Positions 5,775-12,280 of a DNA stretch of 13,445 bases are shown here, one piece after another. The notes beneath the pieces are model-generated. The model was given only the letters and a program-made list of their open reading frames with translations, was not told where the DNA came from and searched no databases. Origin of the DNA: GWA2-66-18 sp964537395 (GTDB lineage: Bacteria; Elusimicrobiota; Elusimicrobia; UBA1565; UBA9628); NCBI GenBank assembly GCA_964537395.1, contig CAZIBN010000085.1, positions 1 to 13,445 of the forward strand. The letters run 5' to 3'. The translations under genes and the position numbers were made by a program. How positions within the stretch are numbered: position 1 is the first letter of the stretch; each line of letters begins with the position of its first letter.

Positions 5775-6680
5775 ATGTCGCGCATGATCCTCGTCGTCGA
5801 CGATGACGTCACCTTGGTCGCCCCGCTCAAGGACGGCCTTGAATCGGCCGGCTATCGCGTCGCCGTGGCCTTCGACGCCACGCAGGGCATCCTGCTCGCG
5901 CAGGAGCTGCGGCCGGACCTCATCATCCTGGACTTCTATATGCCCGGCGTGGACGGGGGGGCGGCCTACGAGCGCCTGCGCGCCTCGCCGCTGACGAGTG
6001 CCACGCCCGTCATCTTCTCGACGGGGCTGACGCTCGAGGAGCTCAAGGGCCGGGTCAAGCCCGGGGCCAAGACGTTCTTCCTGCGCAAGCCCGTCGGCTT
6101 CTCCGGGATCCTGTCGGTCGTCAACCAGGTGCTCGGCGAGGACCGCCAGGCGATCACGAACGTGACCTTGCCGAACACGACGGGCACGCCGGCGCCGCCC
6201 GAGCCGAAGGCCGAGAAGCCGGAGCCCAGGCCCGAGCCCAAGGCGAAGCCCGCCGCGCGTAAATCAAAGTTTCACGAGTTCCAGGTCCGCGTGACCTACG
6301 CCGACACCGACAAGGCCGGCATCATCTATTACGCGAACTACCTGAAGTACCTGGAGCAGGGCCGCACCGAGCTGCTGCGCTCGCTCGGCGTCCGCTACCG
6401 CGACCTCGAGGTCCAGCGCAAGCTGTTCCTGCCGGCCGTGTCGGCGAACTGCGAGTATCTCGCGCCGAGCCGCTACGACGACCTGCTGACGATCCGCACC
6501 TGGATCTCCGAGCTCGGACGCGCGAGCATCTCGTTTGCGTGCGAGGTCGTGGATGACGAGCTCGGCGGCAAGGTCGTGGCGCGGGTCCGTTCTCGGCATG
6601 CGATCGTGACCGACCTGTGGCGGCCGGCGCGCGTGCCCGCCGACCTGCGCGTGCTGCTCGCGCCCTACGTTCAGCCTTGA
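5775..6680 (+). CDS. Fusion: response-regulator receiver domain + YbgC-type acyl-CoA thioesterase
   Basis: The single 301-residue frame has two recognisable domains. Residues 4-122 are a CheY-like receiver: acidic D9-D11, phospho-acceptor D53 in LIILDFYMPGVDG, FSTG (81-84) and K105 in LRKP. Residues 136-164 are a Pro/Glu/Lys-rich linker. Residues 166-299 are a hotdog thioesterase of the YbgC / 4-hydroxybenzoyl-CoA thioesterase type, with VTYADTDKAGIIYYANYLKYLEQ and the catalytic-position aspartate D179. YbgC normally stands alone (~135 residues) and associates with Tol-Pal genes or phospholipid enzymes; receiver domains usually drive DNA-binding or cyclase outputs. Phosphorylation may gate acyl-thioester hydrolysis. 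No start codon or stop lies in the linker, so this is not two genes read together. It starts 6 bp after mscL, and its stop overlaps the next start as TTGA. No histidine kinase is in the window. Domains are certain; regulation is inferred. Confidence 0.9.
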   Translation: MSRMILVVDDDVTLVAPLKDGLESAGYRVAVAFDATQGILLAQELRPDLIILDFYMPGVDGGAAYERLRASPLTSATPVIFSTGLTLEELKGRVKPGAKTFFLRKPVGFSGILSVVNQVLGEDRQAITNVTLPNTTGTPAPPEPKAEKPEPRPEPKAKPAARKSKFHEFQVRVTYADTDKAGIIYYANYLKYLEQGRTELLRSLGVRYRDLEVQRKLFLPAVSANCEYLAPSRYDDLLTIRTWISELGRASISFACEVVDDELGGKVVARVRSRHAIVTDLWRPARVPADLRVLLAPYVQP

Positions 6681-7447
6681 GCCGCCTTCTCCCGGCGCTC
6701 GCGCTGCTCCTGCTCGGGGCCGCGCCTCCGGATAAGACGAAGATCGATTGGGTCCTTATCCCCCGCGGGATCTTTCAGATGGGCTCGAACGAGTACCCGC
6801 AGGAGCAGCCCGTTCACACCGTGACGATCCAGCCGTTCGAGCTCGGCCGCACTGAGGTCACCAACCGTCAGTACCGGGCCTGCGTGAAGGCCGGCGCATG
6901 CACGGACGTGGATATGAACTGCCTCGGGCCCGCGTTCCGCGGGCCGGAGCAGCCCATCGTCTGCGTCTCGTGGCATCAGGCGCGCGCGTTCGCGAAGTGG
7001 GCCGGCGGCCGCCTTCCGAGCGAAGCGGAATGGGAGTACGCCGCGCGCAGCGCCGGCGGCACGGGGCGCTACGCGTGGGGAGATGCGCCCGCGACCTGCC
7101 GCCGGGCGGTGTTCGGCGAGCGCTCGGGCGCGCTCGGGTGCGGCCGGGATTCGACCTGGCCCGTGTGCTCCAAGCCCCTGGGCAACACCAAGCAGGGCCT
7201 GTGCGACATGGGCGGCAACGTCTGGGAGTGGACCGAGGACTGGTACCACGACTCCTATGAAGGAGCCCCGGCCGACGGCTCCGCCTGGATCACCAAGTCC
7301 GTGAGCTCCATGCGCTCCGATCGCGGCGGCCAGTGGGACGGCGACGAGCACAACCTGCGCGTCTCCAACCGCGACAGCGAGAACCCGGAGATTCGCAGCG
7401 AGCGCGGCACCGGCTTTCGCATCGCTCGGGATTTGCTGAAGCCCTAA
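6677..7447 (+). CDS. Secreted SUMF1/FGE-like domain protein
   Basis: The 256-residue product has a short signal peptide (MSRLLPALALLLLGAA) followed by a formylglycine-generating-enzyme-type (SUMF1) domain. Motifs in order are WVLIPRGIFQMGS (25-37), PVHTVTIQPFELGRTEVTN (45-63), GRLPSEAEWEYAAR (111-124), GNVWEW (180-185), RGGQW (216-220) and GFRIAR (246-251). Genuine FGE carries two copper-binding cysteines near the C-terminal RGGSW/R-S-A-R stretch. None is present after residue 176, so sulfatase-activating chemistry is unlikely. Eight cysteines lie between residues 69 and 176, consistent with disulfides in an exported protein. I chose the TTG at 6677 because it overlaps the preceding TGA as TTGA and gives a clean signal peptide; an upstream ATG at 6617 would bury that signal behind 20 Arg/Ala-rich residues. 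It is third in the mscL operon. The substrate or partner is unknown. Confidence 0.85.
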   Translation: MSRLLPALALLLLGAAPPDKTKIDWVLIPRGIFQMGSNEYPQEQPVHTVTIQPFELGRTEVTNRQYRACVKAGACTDVDMNCLGPAFRGPEQPIVCVSWHQARAFAKWAGGRLPSEAEWEYAARSAGGTGRYAWGDAPATCRRAVFGERSGALGCGRDSTWPVCSKPLGNTKQGLCDMGGNVWEWTEDWYHDSYEGAPADGSAWITKSVSSMRSDRGGQWDGDEHNLRVSNRDSENPEIRSERGTGFRIARDLLKP

Positions 7448-7459
7448 GAGCGGCCTCGA

Positions 7460-7501
7460 GTTATCCCCAGCACTTTCAACGTTGAAAACGCTGGGGATAA
7501 C
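7460..7501. repeat. 42-bp near-perfect palindrome with paired DnaA-box-like ends
   Basis: The outer arms GTTATCCCCAGC (7460-7471) and GCTGGGGATAAC (7490-7501) are perfectly complementary over 12 bp. Inside them, TTTCAACGTTGAAA (7474-7487) is a perfect 14-bp palindrome. Only the two A/C pairs between them mismatch, so 19 of 21 pairs match. CGAG (7457-7460) and CTCG (7502-7505) can extend the stem past one bulged base. Each arm contains TTATCCCCA, one base from the DnaA box TTATCCACA. It sits 12 bp after the SUMF1-like stop. No T-run follows on either strand, so a classical intrinsic terminator is not supported, although the hairpin could still stop or protect convergent transcripts. Confidence 0.75.
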
Positions 7502-7525
7502 CTCGTAGTCGTCAAACCCGCAAAT

Positions 7526-7664
7526 CGGCGGAGGTCGCGCGCCGTTGAGCTGAGAGGTAGGCCGGGGAGATGATCCGGAGGGAGCCGGCGCGCGGTCGCC
7601 GGGCCCGGAGGATCATCTCCCCGGACGCGACTACGCGAGCTCAACGAGGCGCGACCGGCCGCCG
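7526..7664. ncRNA. Candidate structured RNA or long inverted-repeat element (strand unknown)
   Basis: Five nested complementary segments pair in order over 139 nt. They are CGGCGG (7526-7531) with CCGCCG (7659-7664), GGTCGCGC (7533-7540) with GCGCGACC (7649-7656), and GTTGAGCT (7544-7551) with AGCTCAAC (7638-7645). Inside these, a perfect 15-bp stem pairs CCGGGGAGATGATCC (7562-7576) with GGATCATCTCCCCGG (7610-7624), and CCGGCG (7585-7590) pairs with CGCCGG (7597-7602). Internal loops are 1-3 nt except a central bubble of 10 and 13 nt. A long rod with a central bubble resembles 6S RNA in outline only; I cannot match its sequence. Alternatives are a miniature inverted-repeat element or a bidirectional terminator. 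No promoter was identified on either strand. Confidence 0.45.
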
Positions 7665-7665
7665 G

Positions 7666-8745
7666 TCAGGTGTAGGGGACGCCGGCGCCTTCGGCGGCGC
7701 CGAGGCCCATGCCGCGCTCGCTCGAGTACCAGGACCAGGTGACCGAGACGAGCGCCTTGATGATGCCGGCGGCGGGCACGGCGAACACCAGGCCGAGGAA
7801 CCCGAAGGTCGCGCCGCCGACGATCAGCGCGAAGAGGTTGGTCATCGCGTGCATGTGCAGCGAATGCTTCGCGATGATCGGCTGGATCAGCATCTCCTCG
7901 ACCAGGCGGATGCCGACGAAGAGCGCGGCGACCTTCGCCGCGGCCCAGAGCGTGCCGAACTGGTAGACGGCCATCGCCCCGCCGACGACGATGCCCATCG
8001 CGAGGCCGAAGTAGGGCACCACGGAGCTGATCCCGGAGATCGCGGCGATGATCAGGGCATTGTCGATGCCCATCGCCATCAGCCCGAGGAAGGAGATGAT
8101 GAAGATCACCGTCACGACGATGATGAGCCCGCGCAGGTAGTTGCCGAGCGCGGTGTCGATCTCGCTGAGCAGGTGGATCGCCTGCTCCACGTAGCGGCTC
8201 GGGCAGAGCTGGATGCCGCCCTCGACGCCATCGGGGGCGTCGAGCAGGAAGAAGAAGCCGATGAAGGGCACGAGCAGCGCGTGCGCGAAGAAAGGAAGCA
8301 GCGCCAGGACATGGGAGGGAAGGTCCTGCAGCACGCTCAGCGCGCCGCCGAGCGCGGATTCGAGCGCGTGCTCGGCGATCTTGGGCGGCAGAGGCAGCTT
8401 CTTGGTGAGCTGGGCCTGCTGGGCGTAGGCCATCTTCTGGAGCTGGCTGAGATAGGCCGGGGCGCGCGTCTGGAACAGCTCGGTCTCCGATTGGATCACC
8501 GTCTTGAGCCCGGCGTAGGCGACGACGCCGAGGGCCGCCGCGGCCAGGTAGCCGAGGACGACGAGCTGGGCGCGCCGGAGCCCTCGCGCTTCGAAGTAGC
8601 TCACGATCGGATTAAGGACGTACGCGAAGGCCGCGGCGAGCACGAAAGGCGTGAGCGCGTGATGCAGGCGGGAGAACGCGTAGAGCGCCGCTCCGCCGAC
8701 GACGAATACGGTCAGGACGGGGAACTCCCGCCGCTCGCTAGTCAT
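7666..8745 (-). CDS. AI-2E family transporter (PerM/YdiK-like membrane protein)
   Basis: The 359-residue polytopic inner-membrane protein belongs to the AI-2E transporter family, whose members have been linked to small-molecule or ion export; the name reflects one autoinducer-2 exporter and is not proof of substrate. Visible features are two N-terminal TM segments, then a soluble helical stretch (residues ~85-165, IQSETELFQTRAPAYLSQL onward). Next comes ALLPFFAHALLVPFIGFFFLLD, then a C-terminal membrane half with YLRGLIIVVTVIF, SGISSVVPYFG and GIRLVEEMLIQPIIAK, the conserved family segments. The closing GFLGLVFAVPAAGIIKALV is typical. ATG 8745 overlaps the preceding gene's stop by 8 bp, so it is cotranscribed and probably translationally coupled. 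It is the last gene of the leftward operon. Length is normal for the family. Confidence 0.9.
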   Translation of the reverse strand: MTSERREFPVLTVFVVGGAALYAFSRLHHALTPFVLAAAFAYVLNPIVSYFEARGLRRAQLVVLGYLAAAALGVVAYAGLKTVIQSETELFQTRAPAYLSQLQKMAYAQQAQLTKKLPLPPKIAEHALESALGGALSVLQDLPSHVLALLPFFAHALLVPFIGFFFLLDAPDGVEGGIQLCPSRYVEQAIHLLSEIDTALGNYLRGLIIVVTVIFIISFLGLMAMGIDNALIIAAISGISSVVPYFGLAMGIVVGGAMAVYQFGTLWAAAKVAALFVGIRLVEEMLIQPIIAKHSLHMHAMTNLFALIVGGATFGFLGLVFAVPAAGIIKALVSVTWSWYSSERGMGLGAAEGAGVPYT

Positions 8746-9244
8746 TCTTGCCGGAGACGAGCTTCGGATCGGTGCTGAGGCGGCGCAGGCGGGCGGAGAG
8801 CAGGCGCGCCAGATGGCTCATGATGGTCACGCCGATGCGCGGCTCGCCTTGAAGCAGGGCGTCGAGCTTGCTCTTATAAAGAAGGTGCAGGTGGGTCTTC
8901 TCGGTCGCCGTCGCGGTGGCGGTCCGGGGCAGGGACTCGAGCAGGGCCATCTCGCCGAAAAAATCTCCCGGCTTCAGTTCATACAGCACGCGCGGCTCTT
9001 CGCCAGGGGCCCGGAGCGTCAGCTTGACGGCGCCGCTTTCGAGCACGAACAGGGCCCGTCCTATGTCACCCTCGACGAAGATGACCTCGCCTTCACGGTA
9101 CGTCCGGGAATGGAGGGACGAGACGAGATAGCCGAGCTCCCGGTCGCGCAGGTCCTTGAAGATGTCGAGCGAACGCAGGAACTCCTTTTTGCGCGCGAAC
9201 TGCGGGTCGATGAACCAGCGCTTGATCGATTTCAGCGCGCTCAT
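8738..9244 (-). CDS. Stand-alone cyclic-nucleotide-binding domain protein
   Basis: This 168-residue protein is essentially one CRP-type cNMP-binding beta-roll with short helical flanks. Residues 25-60 cover the entry helices and RTYREGEVIFVEGD. The phosphate-binding cassette FGEMALLESLPRTATATA lies at 96-113, with E98 and R107 in the positions that contact cyclic nucleotide in binding-competent family members. The C-terminal helix (LARLLSARLRRLS) ends without a helix-turn-helix domain, so it is not a CRP-type transcription factor. It more likely senses cAMP/cGMP, or serves as a structural module, for a partner protein. The gene starts 1 bp after the stop of the small membrane protein and overlaps the AI-2E transporter gene by 8 bp, so the transporter is the obvious candidate partner. 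ATG 9244 is the first residue that fits the family. Confidence 0.88.
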   Translation of the reverse strand: MSALKSIKRWFIDPQFARKKEFLRSLDIFKDLRDRELGYLVSSLHSRTYREGEVIFVEGDIGRALFVLESGAVKLTLRAPGEEPRVLYELKPGDFFGEMALLESLPRTATATATEKTHLHLLYKSKLDALLQGEPRIGVTIMSHLARLLSARLRRLSTDPKLVSGKND

Positions 9245-9245
9245 G

Positions 9246-9476
9246 TCAGCGGCGCAGCAACGACATGCCGGCGGAGATGATCGTGCTCAGCGTGCCGCCC
9301 CAGCCGGAGCGGAAGGTCTCCCCGACGGACAGCACCTCCTGGTCCACGCGGTAGGCGGCGACCTCGACGGCGGCGGCGGCGTCCTTGACCTTGATCATCG
9401 CGAAGGCGAAGACGGCGATCATGACGGCGAGCTCGAGAACGATCAGGGCGAGGCAGACGGCGATAAAGGTGTCCAT
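9246..9476 (-). CDS. Small DUF948-like single-pass membrane protein
   Basis: The 76-residue product has one strong N-terminal membrane helix (FIAVCLALIVLELAVMIAVF, residues 4-23 of the chosen start). An amphipathic helical segment (VKDAAAAVEVAAYRVDQEVL) and a short glycine/serine-rich tail follow. The layout resembles DUF948-type small proteins, whose function is unknown. I chose ATG 9476: a minus-strand TAGTAT at 9489-9484 ends 7 nt upstream, and the alternative ATG at 9485 lies inside that box. It is the first gene of the leftward operon, 1 bp before the cyclic-nucleotide-binding gene, and divergent from ileS with 35 bp between starts. The DUF948 resemblance is by layout only. Confidence 0.7.
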   Translation of the reverse strand: MDTFIAVCLALIVLELAVMIAVFAFAMIKVKDAAAAVEVAAYRVDQEVLSVGETFRSGWGGTLSTIISAGMSLLRR

Positions 9477-9483
9477 GGAGGGC

Positions 9484-9490
9484 ATACTAT
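9484..9490. promoter_or_regulatory. Symmetric -10 element shared by ileS and the divergent operon
   Basis: The sequence ATACTAT reads TACTAT on the plus strand (9485-9490) and TAGTAT on the minus strand (9489-9484). One A/T-rich patch could therefore serve as the -10 box in both directions, as in bidirectional promoters with symmetric -10 elements. The minus-strand start would fall at or next to the ATG at 9476. The plus-strand start would leave a leader of about 14 nt carrying AGGATGGGG before the ileS ATG. No clear -35 was seen. Confidence 0.45.
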
Positions 9491-9501
9491 CAAAATTTGT
9501 A

Positions 9502-9509
9502 GGATGGGG
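9502..9509 (+). promoter_or_regulatory. Purine-rich ribosome binding site of ileS
   Basis: AGGATGGGG-like purines (9501-9509) end 2 nt before the ileS ATG at 9512; the AGGA core lies 7 nt upstream. The overlapping hexamer TAGGAT (9500-9505) could alternatively be a -10 box 6 nt from the ATG. The sequence alone does not decide between them. Confidence 0.4.
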
Positions 9510-9511
9510 TA

Positions 9512-12280
9512 ATGCCCGAAGCGCGCACCGACTGGTCGGCGACCATCAACCTTCCGAAGAGCGATTTCCCCATGAAGGGGGACCTCGCCAAGCGAGAGCC
9601 CGAGCTCCTCAAGGTCTGGGAGGACGCCGGGATCTATCAGAAGCTCCAGGAGCGCCACAAGGGCCGGCCGCCCTTCGTCCTGCACGACGGCCCTCCTTAC
9701 GCCAACGGCAACATCCATATCGGCCACGCGCTCAACAAGGTTCTGAAGGATATGACGGTCAAGGCTCGCGCGCTCATGGGGCATCAGGCCCCTTACGTCC
9801 CCGGTTGGGACTGCCACGGCCTGCCCATCGAAACAGCTCTTCTCAAGGAAATGAAGATGAGCAAGCGCGGGGTCACCGACATCCCGAAGTTCCGCAAGGA
9901 CGCCGCCGCCTTCGCCGAACGCTTCATCGGCCTCCAGCGCACGGAGTTCAAACGCCTGGGCCTGTTCGGCGACTGGGAGCGCCCGTACAAGACCATGGCC
10001 AAGGACTACGAGGCCAAGATCCTGCGCGCGTTCCGCCTGCTGGTCAAGCAGGGCCATGTCTACCGCGGCCTCAAGCCCGTGCTGTGGTGCCCGACCTGCG
10101 AGACTGCGCTCGCCGACGCCGAGGTGGAGTACAAGGACAAGACCTCGCCCTCGATCTATGTCGCGTTCAAGATCCGTGCGTTCAAGGCCGAGTTCGTGAA
10201 GGGGGACAATCAGCTCCTTGAGAACGCGGAGCTCGTCATCTGGACGACGACCCCCTGGACCTTGCCCGCCAACCGGGCCGTGGCCTTTAATCCGGCTCTG
10301 AAATACACGCTCGTCGCCGCCGAGATCGGCGGCGCGAAGCGCTCGCTCCTCATCGGGCACGATCGCCTGGAGGCGGTCAAGGCCATCGTCGGGGCGACGT
10401 CCTGGGCCGAGATCAAGACCTGGGACGGCGCGTTCTTCGACGACGCGGCGATCACCTATGCCCTGCCCTTCCCGCCGTCCCCCGGGGACGATTCCGGCCG
10501 CGCGGTGAACGCCGATTACGTCACGGCGGAGGACGGCACGGGCATCGTGCACACGGCCCCCGGGCACGGCGAGGACGACTTCCACACCGGCATCAAGTAT
10601 GGATTGCAGATCTTGAACCCGGTCGATCACTCCGGCGTGTTCAGCGACAAGGCCCCGCGCTGGAAGGGAAAGCACATCTTCAAGGAAGGCAACCCCGAGA
10701 TCGTGGCTGATCTCCTGGAGCGCGGCCTCCTGCTGGCGAAGAAGGACATCTCGCATTCCTACCCGCATTGCTGGCGCTGCAAGAACCCGGTCATCTTCCG
10801 CACGACGGAGCAGTGGTTCTTGAAGCTGTCCGAAGCCCTGCGCAAAAATCTGATCGAGCAGATCGACAAAACCCAATGGGTCCCGGCCGAAGGCCGCAAC
10901 CGCATCGCCGCGATGGTCACCAACCGCCCCGACTGGTGCCTGTCCCGCCAGCGCGTGTGGGGCACGCCCATCACGGTGCTGTACTCGGTCTCGACCGGCA
11001 AGGCGGTCCTCGACGACGCCGTCCTCGAGGCGATCGAGAAGAAGGCCGCCGCCGAGAGCACCGATTTCTGGTTCGAGCGCTGGGGCGAGGTCCTGCAGCT
11101 CTCCGACTGGCCCTTTCTGCCCAAGCACCCCGATCTCGCCGGCGGCTTCCGGCGCGAGTCCGACATCCTCGATGTCTGGCTCGACTCCGGCGTCTCCTGG
11201 CTTTCCGTCCTGGGCGAGGACGCCGTCGCCGATCTTTACCTCGAGGGCTCCGACCAGCATCGCGGCTGGTTCCAAAGCTCGCTCGTCATGTCCACGGCCC
11301 TGCGCGGCAAGGCCCCGTACAAGGCGGTGCTGACGCACGGCTTCGTGCTCGATGAGAAAGGGCGCGCCATGCACAAGTCCACGGGCAACGTCGTGGCCCC
11401 CCAGGAGGTCATCGCGGTCTGGGGCGCCGACCTGCTCCGCCTCTGGGTCGCGCTGAGCGACTACTCCGATGACGTGCGCATCTCCGACAAGCTTCTCGCG
11501 GGCCCGGCCGATTCGTACCGGCGCGTGCGCAACACCTTCAAATACCTCCTCGGGTGCCTGGAAGGCTTCGACGCGACGAAGGCCGTCGCCTTCGACACGC
11601 TTCCCGAGATGGAGCGGTACATCCTTCATCGCCTGGCCGCGCTCCAGAAGGACGTGCTCGAGGACTATCGCGCGTACCGCTACCGCGACGCCGCGCGCCG
11701 GCTCGTGGATTTCTGCGCCTTCGATCTTTCGGCGCTTTACCTGGACGGGACCAAGGACCGCTTGTACACGTTCAAGCTCGGCTCGCCGGAGCGCCTCGCG
11801 GCGCAGACGGTCATGGCCGAGACCTTCGCGCGGCTGTGCTCGTTGATCTCGCCGATCCTCTCCTTCACGGCCGAGGAGGCCTGGCGCTTCTGGGCCGCCC
11901 GTCCGTCCGACAGCGTGTTCCTGTGGGACCTTCCGGCGCCTGATGCGCGCTGGACCGATCCCGCTCTCGCGGCGCGCTGGGCGAAGGCCCTCGAGCTGCG
12001 TGAGCGCGTCATGAAGAAGATCGAGGAAGCGCGCACGGCCAAGCTCGTCGGCAAGTCTCTCGACGCCAAGGTCGTCCTGCCCAGCGACGCCGCCGAGTTC
12101 AAGAGCCTTAATATGGAAGAGCTTCTCATCGTCTCCCAGGTGGAGTGGGGCGCCGGCGCGGAGATCTCGATCGTCCACGCCGACGGCGCCAAGTGCCCGC
12201 GCTGCTGGCGCTGGCAGACCGACCTCGGCTCGAACTCGTCCTTCCCGGAGCTATGCGGACGCTGCGCGCGGCAGCTCTAG
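9512..12280 (+). CDS. ileS: Isoleucyl-tRNA synthetase
   Basis: Class I synthetase that charges tRNA-Ile in the cytoplasm and edits mischarged valine. The 922-residue length is normal for bacterial IleRS. Features in order: LHDGPPYANGNIHIGHALNK with HIGH at 69-72, GWDCHGLPIE, and the editing-domain motifs WTTTPWTLPANRAV and GTGIVHTAPGHGEDDF. Next are WCLSRQRVWGTPI, DVWLDSGVSW, GSDQHRGWFQSSL and the KMSKS loop, here AMHKS followed by TGN (619-626). The anticodon-binding helical domain follows. A C-terminal zinc site has CPRC (895-898) and CGRC (915-918). The first KMSKS lysine is replaced by alanine and the third residue by histidine; the second lysine, the key catalytic one, is kept. The start follows a purine-rich ribosome binding site. 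The last 28 bp overlap lspA, the common ileS-lspA arrangement. A 911-codon antisense frame inside is a GC artefact. Confidence 0.97.
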   Translation: MPEARTDWSATINLPKSDFPMKGDLAKREPELLKVWEDAGIYQKLQERHKGRPPFVLHDGPPYANGNIHIGHALNKVLKDMTVKARALMGHQAPYVPGWDCHGLPIETALLKEMKMSKRGVTDIPKFRKDAAAFAERFIGLQRTEFKRLGLFGDWERPYKTMAKDYEAKILRAFRLLVKQGHVYRGLKPVLWCPTCETALADAEVEYKDKTSPSIYVAFKIRAFKAEFVKGDNQLLENAELVIWTTTPWTLPANRAVAFNPALKYTLVAAEIGGAKRSLLIGHDRLEAVKAIVGATSWAEIKTWDGAFFDDAAITYALPFPPSPGDDSGRAVNADYVTAEDGTGIVHTAPGHGEDDFHTGIKYGLQILNPVDHSGVFSDKAPRWKGKHIFKEGNPEIVADLLERGLLLAKKDISHSYPHCWRCKNPVIFRTTEQWFLKLSEALRKNLIEQIDKTQWVPAEGRNRIAAMVTNRPDWCLSRQRVWGTPITVLYSVSTGKAVLDDAVLEAIEKKAAAESTDFWFERWGEVLQLSDWPFLPKHPDLAGGFRRESDILDVWLDSGVSWLSVLGEDAVADLYLEGSDQHRGWFQSSLVMSTALRGKAPYKAVLTHGFVLDEKGRAMHKSTGNVVAPQEVIAVWGADLLRLWVALSDYSDDVRISDKLLAGPADSYRRVRNTFKYLLGCLEGFDATKAVAFDTLPEMERYILHRLAALQKDVLEDYRAYRYRDAARRLVDFCAFDLSALYLDGTKDRLYTFKLGSPERLAAQTVMAETFARLCSLISPILSFTAEEAWRFWAARPSDSVFLWDLPAPDARWTDPALAARWAKALELRERVMKKIEEARTAKLVGKSLDAKVVLPSDAAEFKSLNMEELLIVSQVEWGAGAEISIVHADGAKCPRCWRWQTDLGSNSSFPELCGRCARQL

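Larger units (their letters stand above)
7448..7665. other. Convergent intergenic region rich in inverted repeats
   Basis: This 218-bp space lies between the stops of two convergent genes. It holds a 42-bp near-palindrome (7460-7501) and a long nested inverted-repeat structure (7526-7664). No convincing coding frame was seen: reading frames crossing it are shadows with no family resemblance. Confidence 0.7.

Noticed and set aside
6677..7447. True formylglycine-generating enzyme
   Set aside because: The C-terminal cysteine pair needed for copper binding is absent and no sulfatase gene is nearby.
7474..7487. ParB parS-like site in TTTCAACGTTGAAA
   Set aside because: The parS core is TTTCACGTGAAA with a 12-bp symmetric centre; here the palindrome is 14 bp with AACGTT in the middle, so the spacing is wrong.
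7460..7501. Replication origin based on DnaA-box-like arms
   Set aside because: There are only two imperfect boxes, with no A/T-rich unwinding region and no dnaA, dnaN or gidA nearby.
7570..8778. 402-codon plus-strand frame across the AI-2E transporter gene
   Set aside because: It is rich in Arg, Glu, Asp and His, which is what the antisense of a hydrophobic membrane protein looks like. The minus-strand frame matches a known family.
9443..12178. 911-codon open frame antisense to ileS
   Set aside because: It is a high-GC shadow of ileS: Arg/Gly/Leu/Ala-biased with no recognisable domain. ileS on the plus strand is unmistakable.
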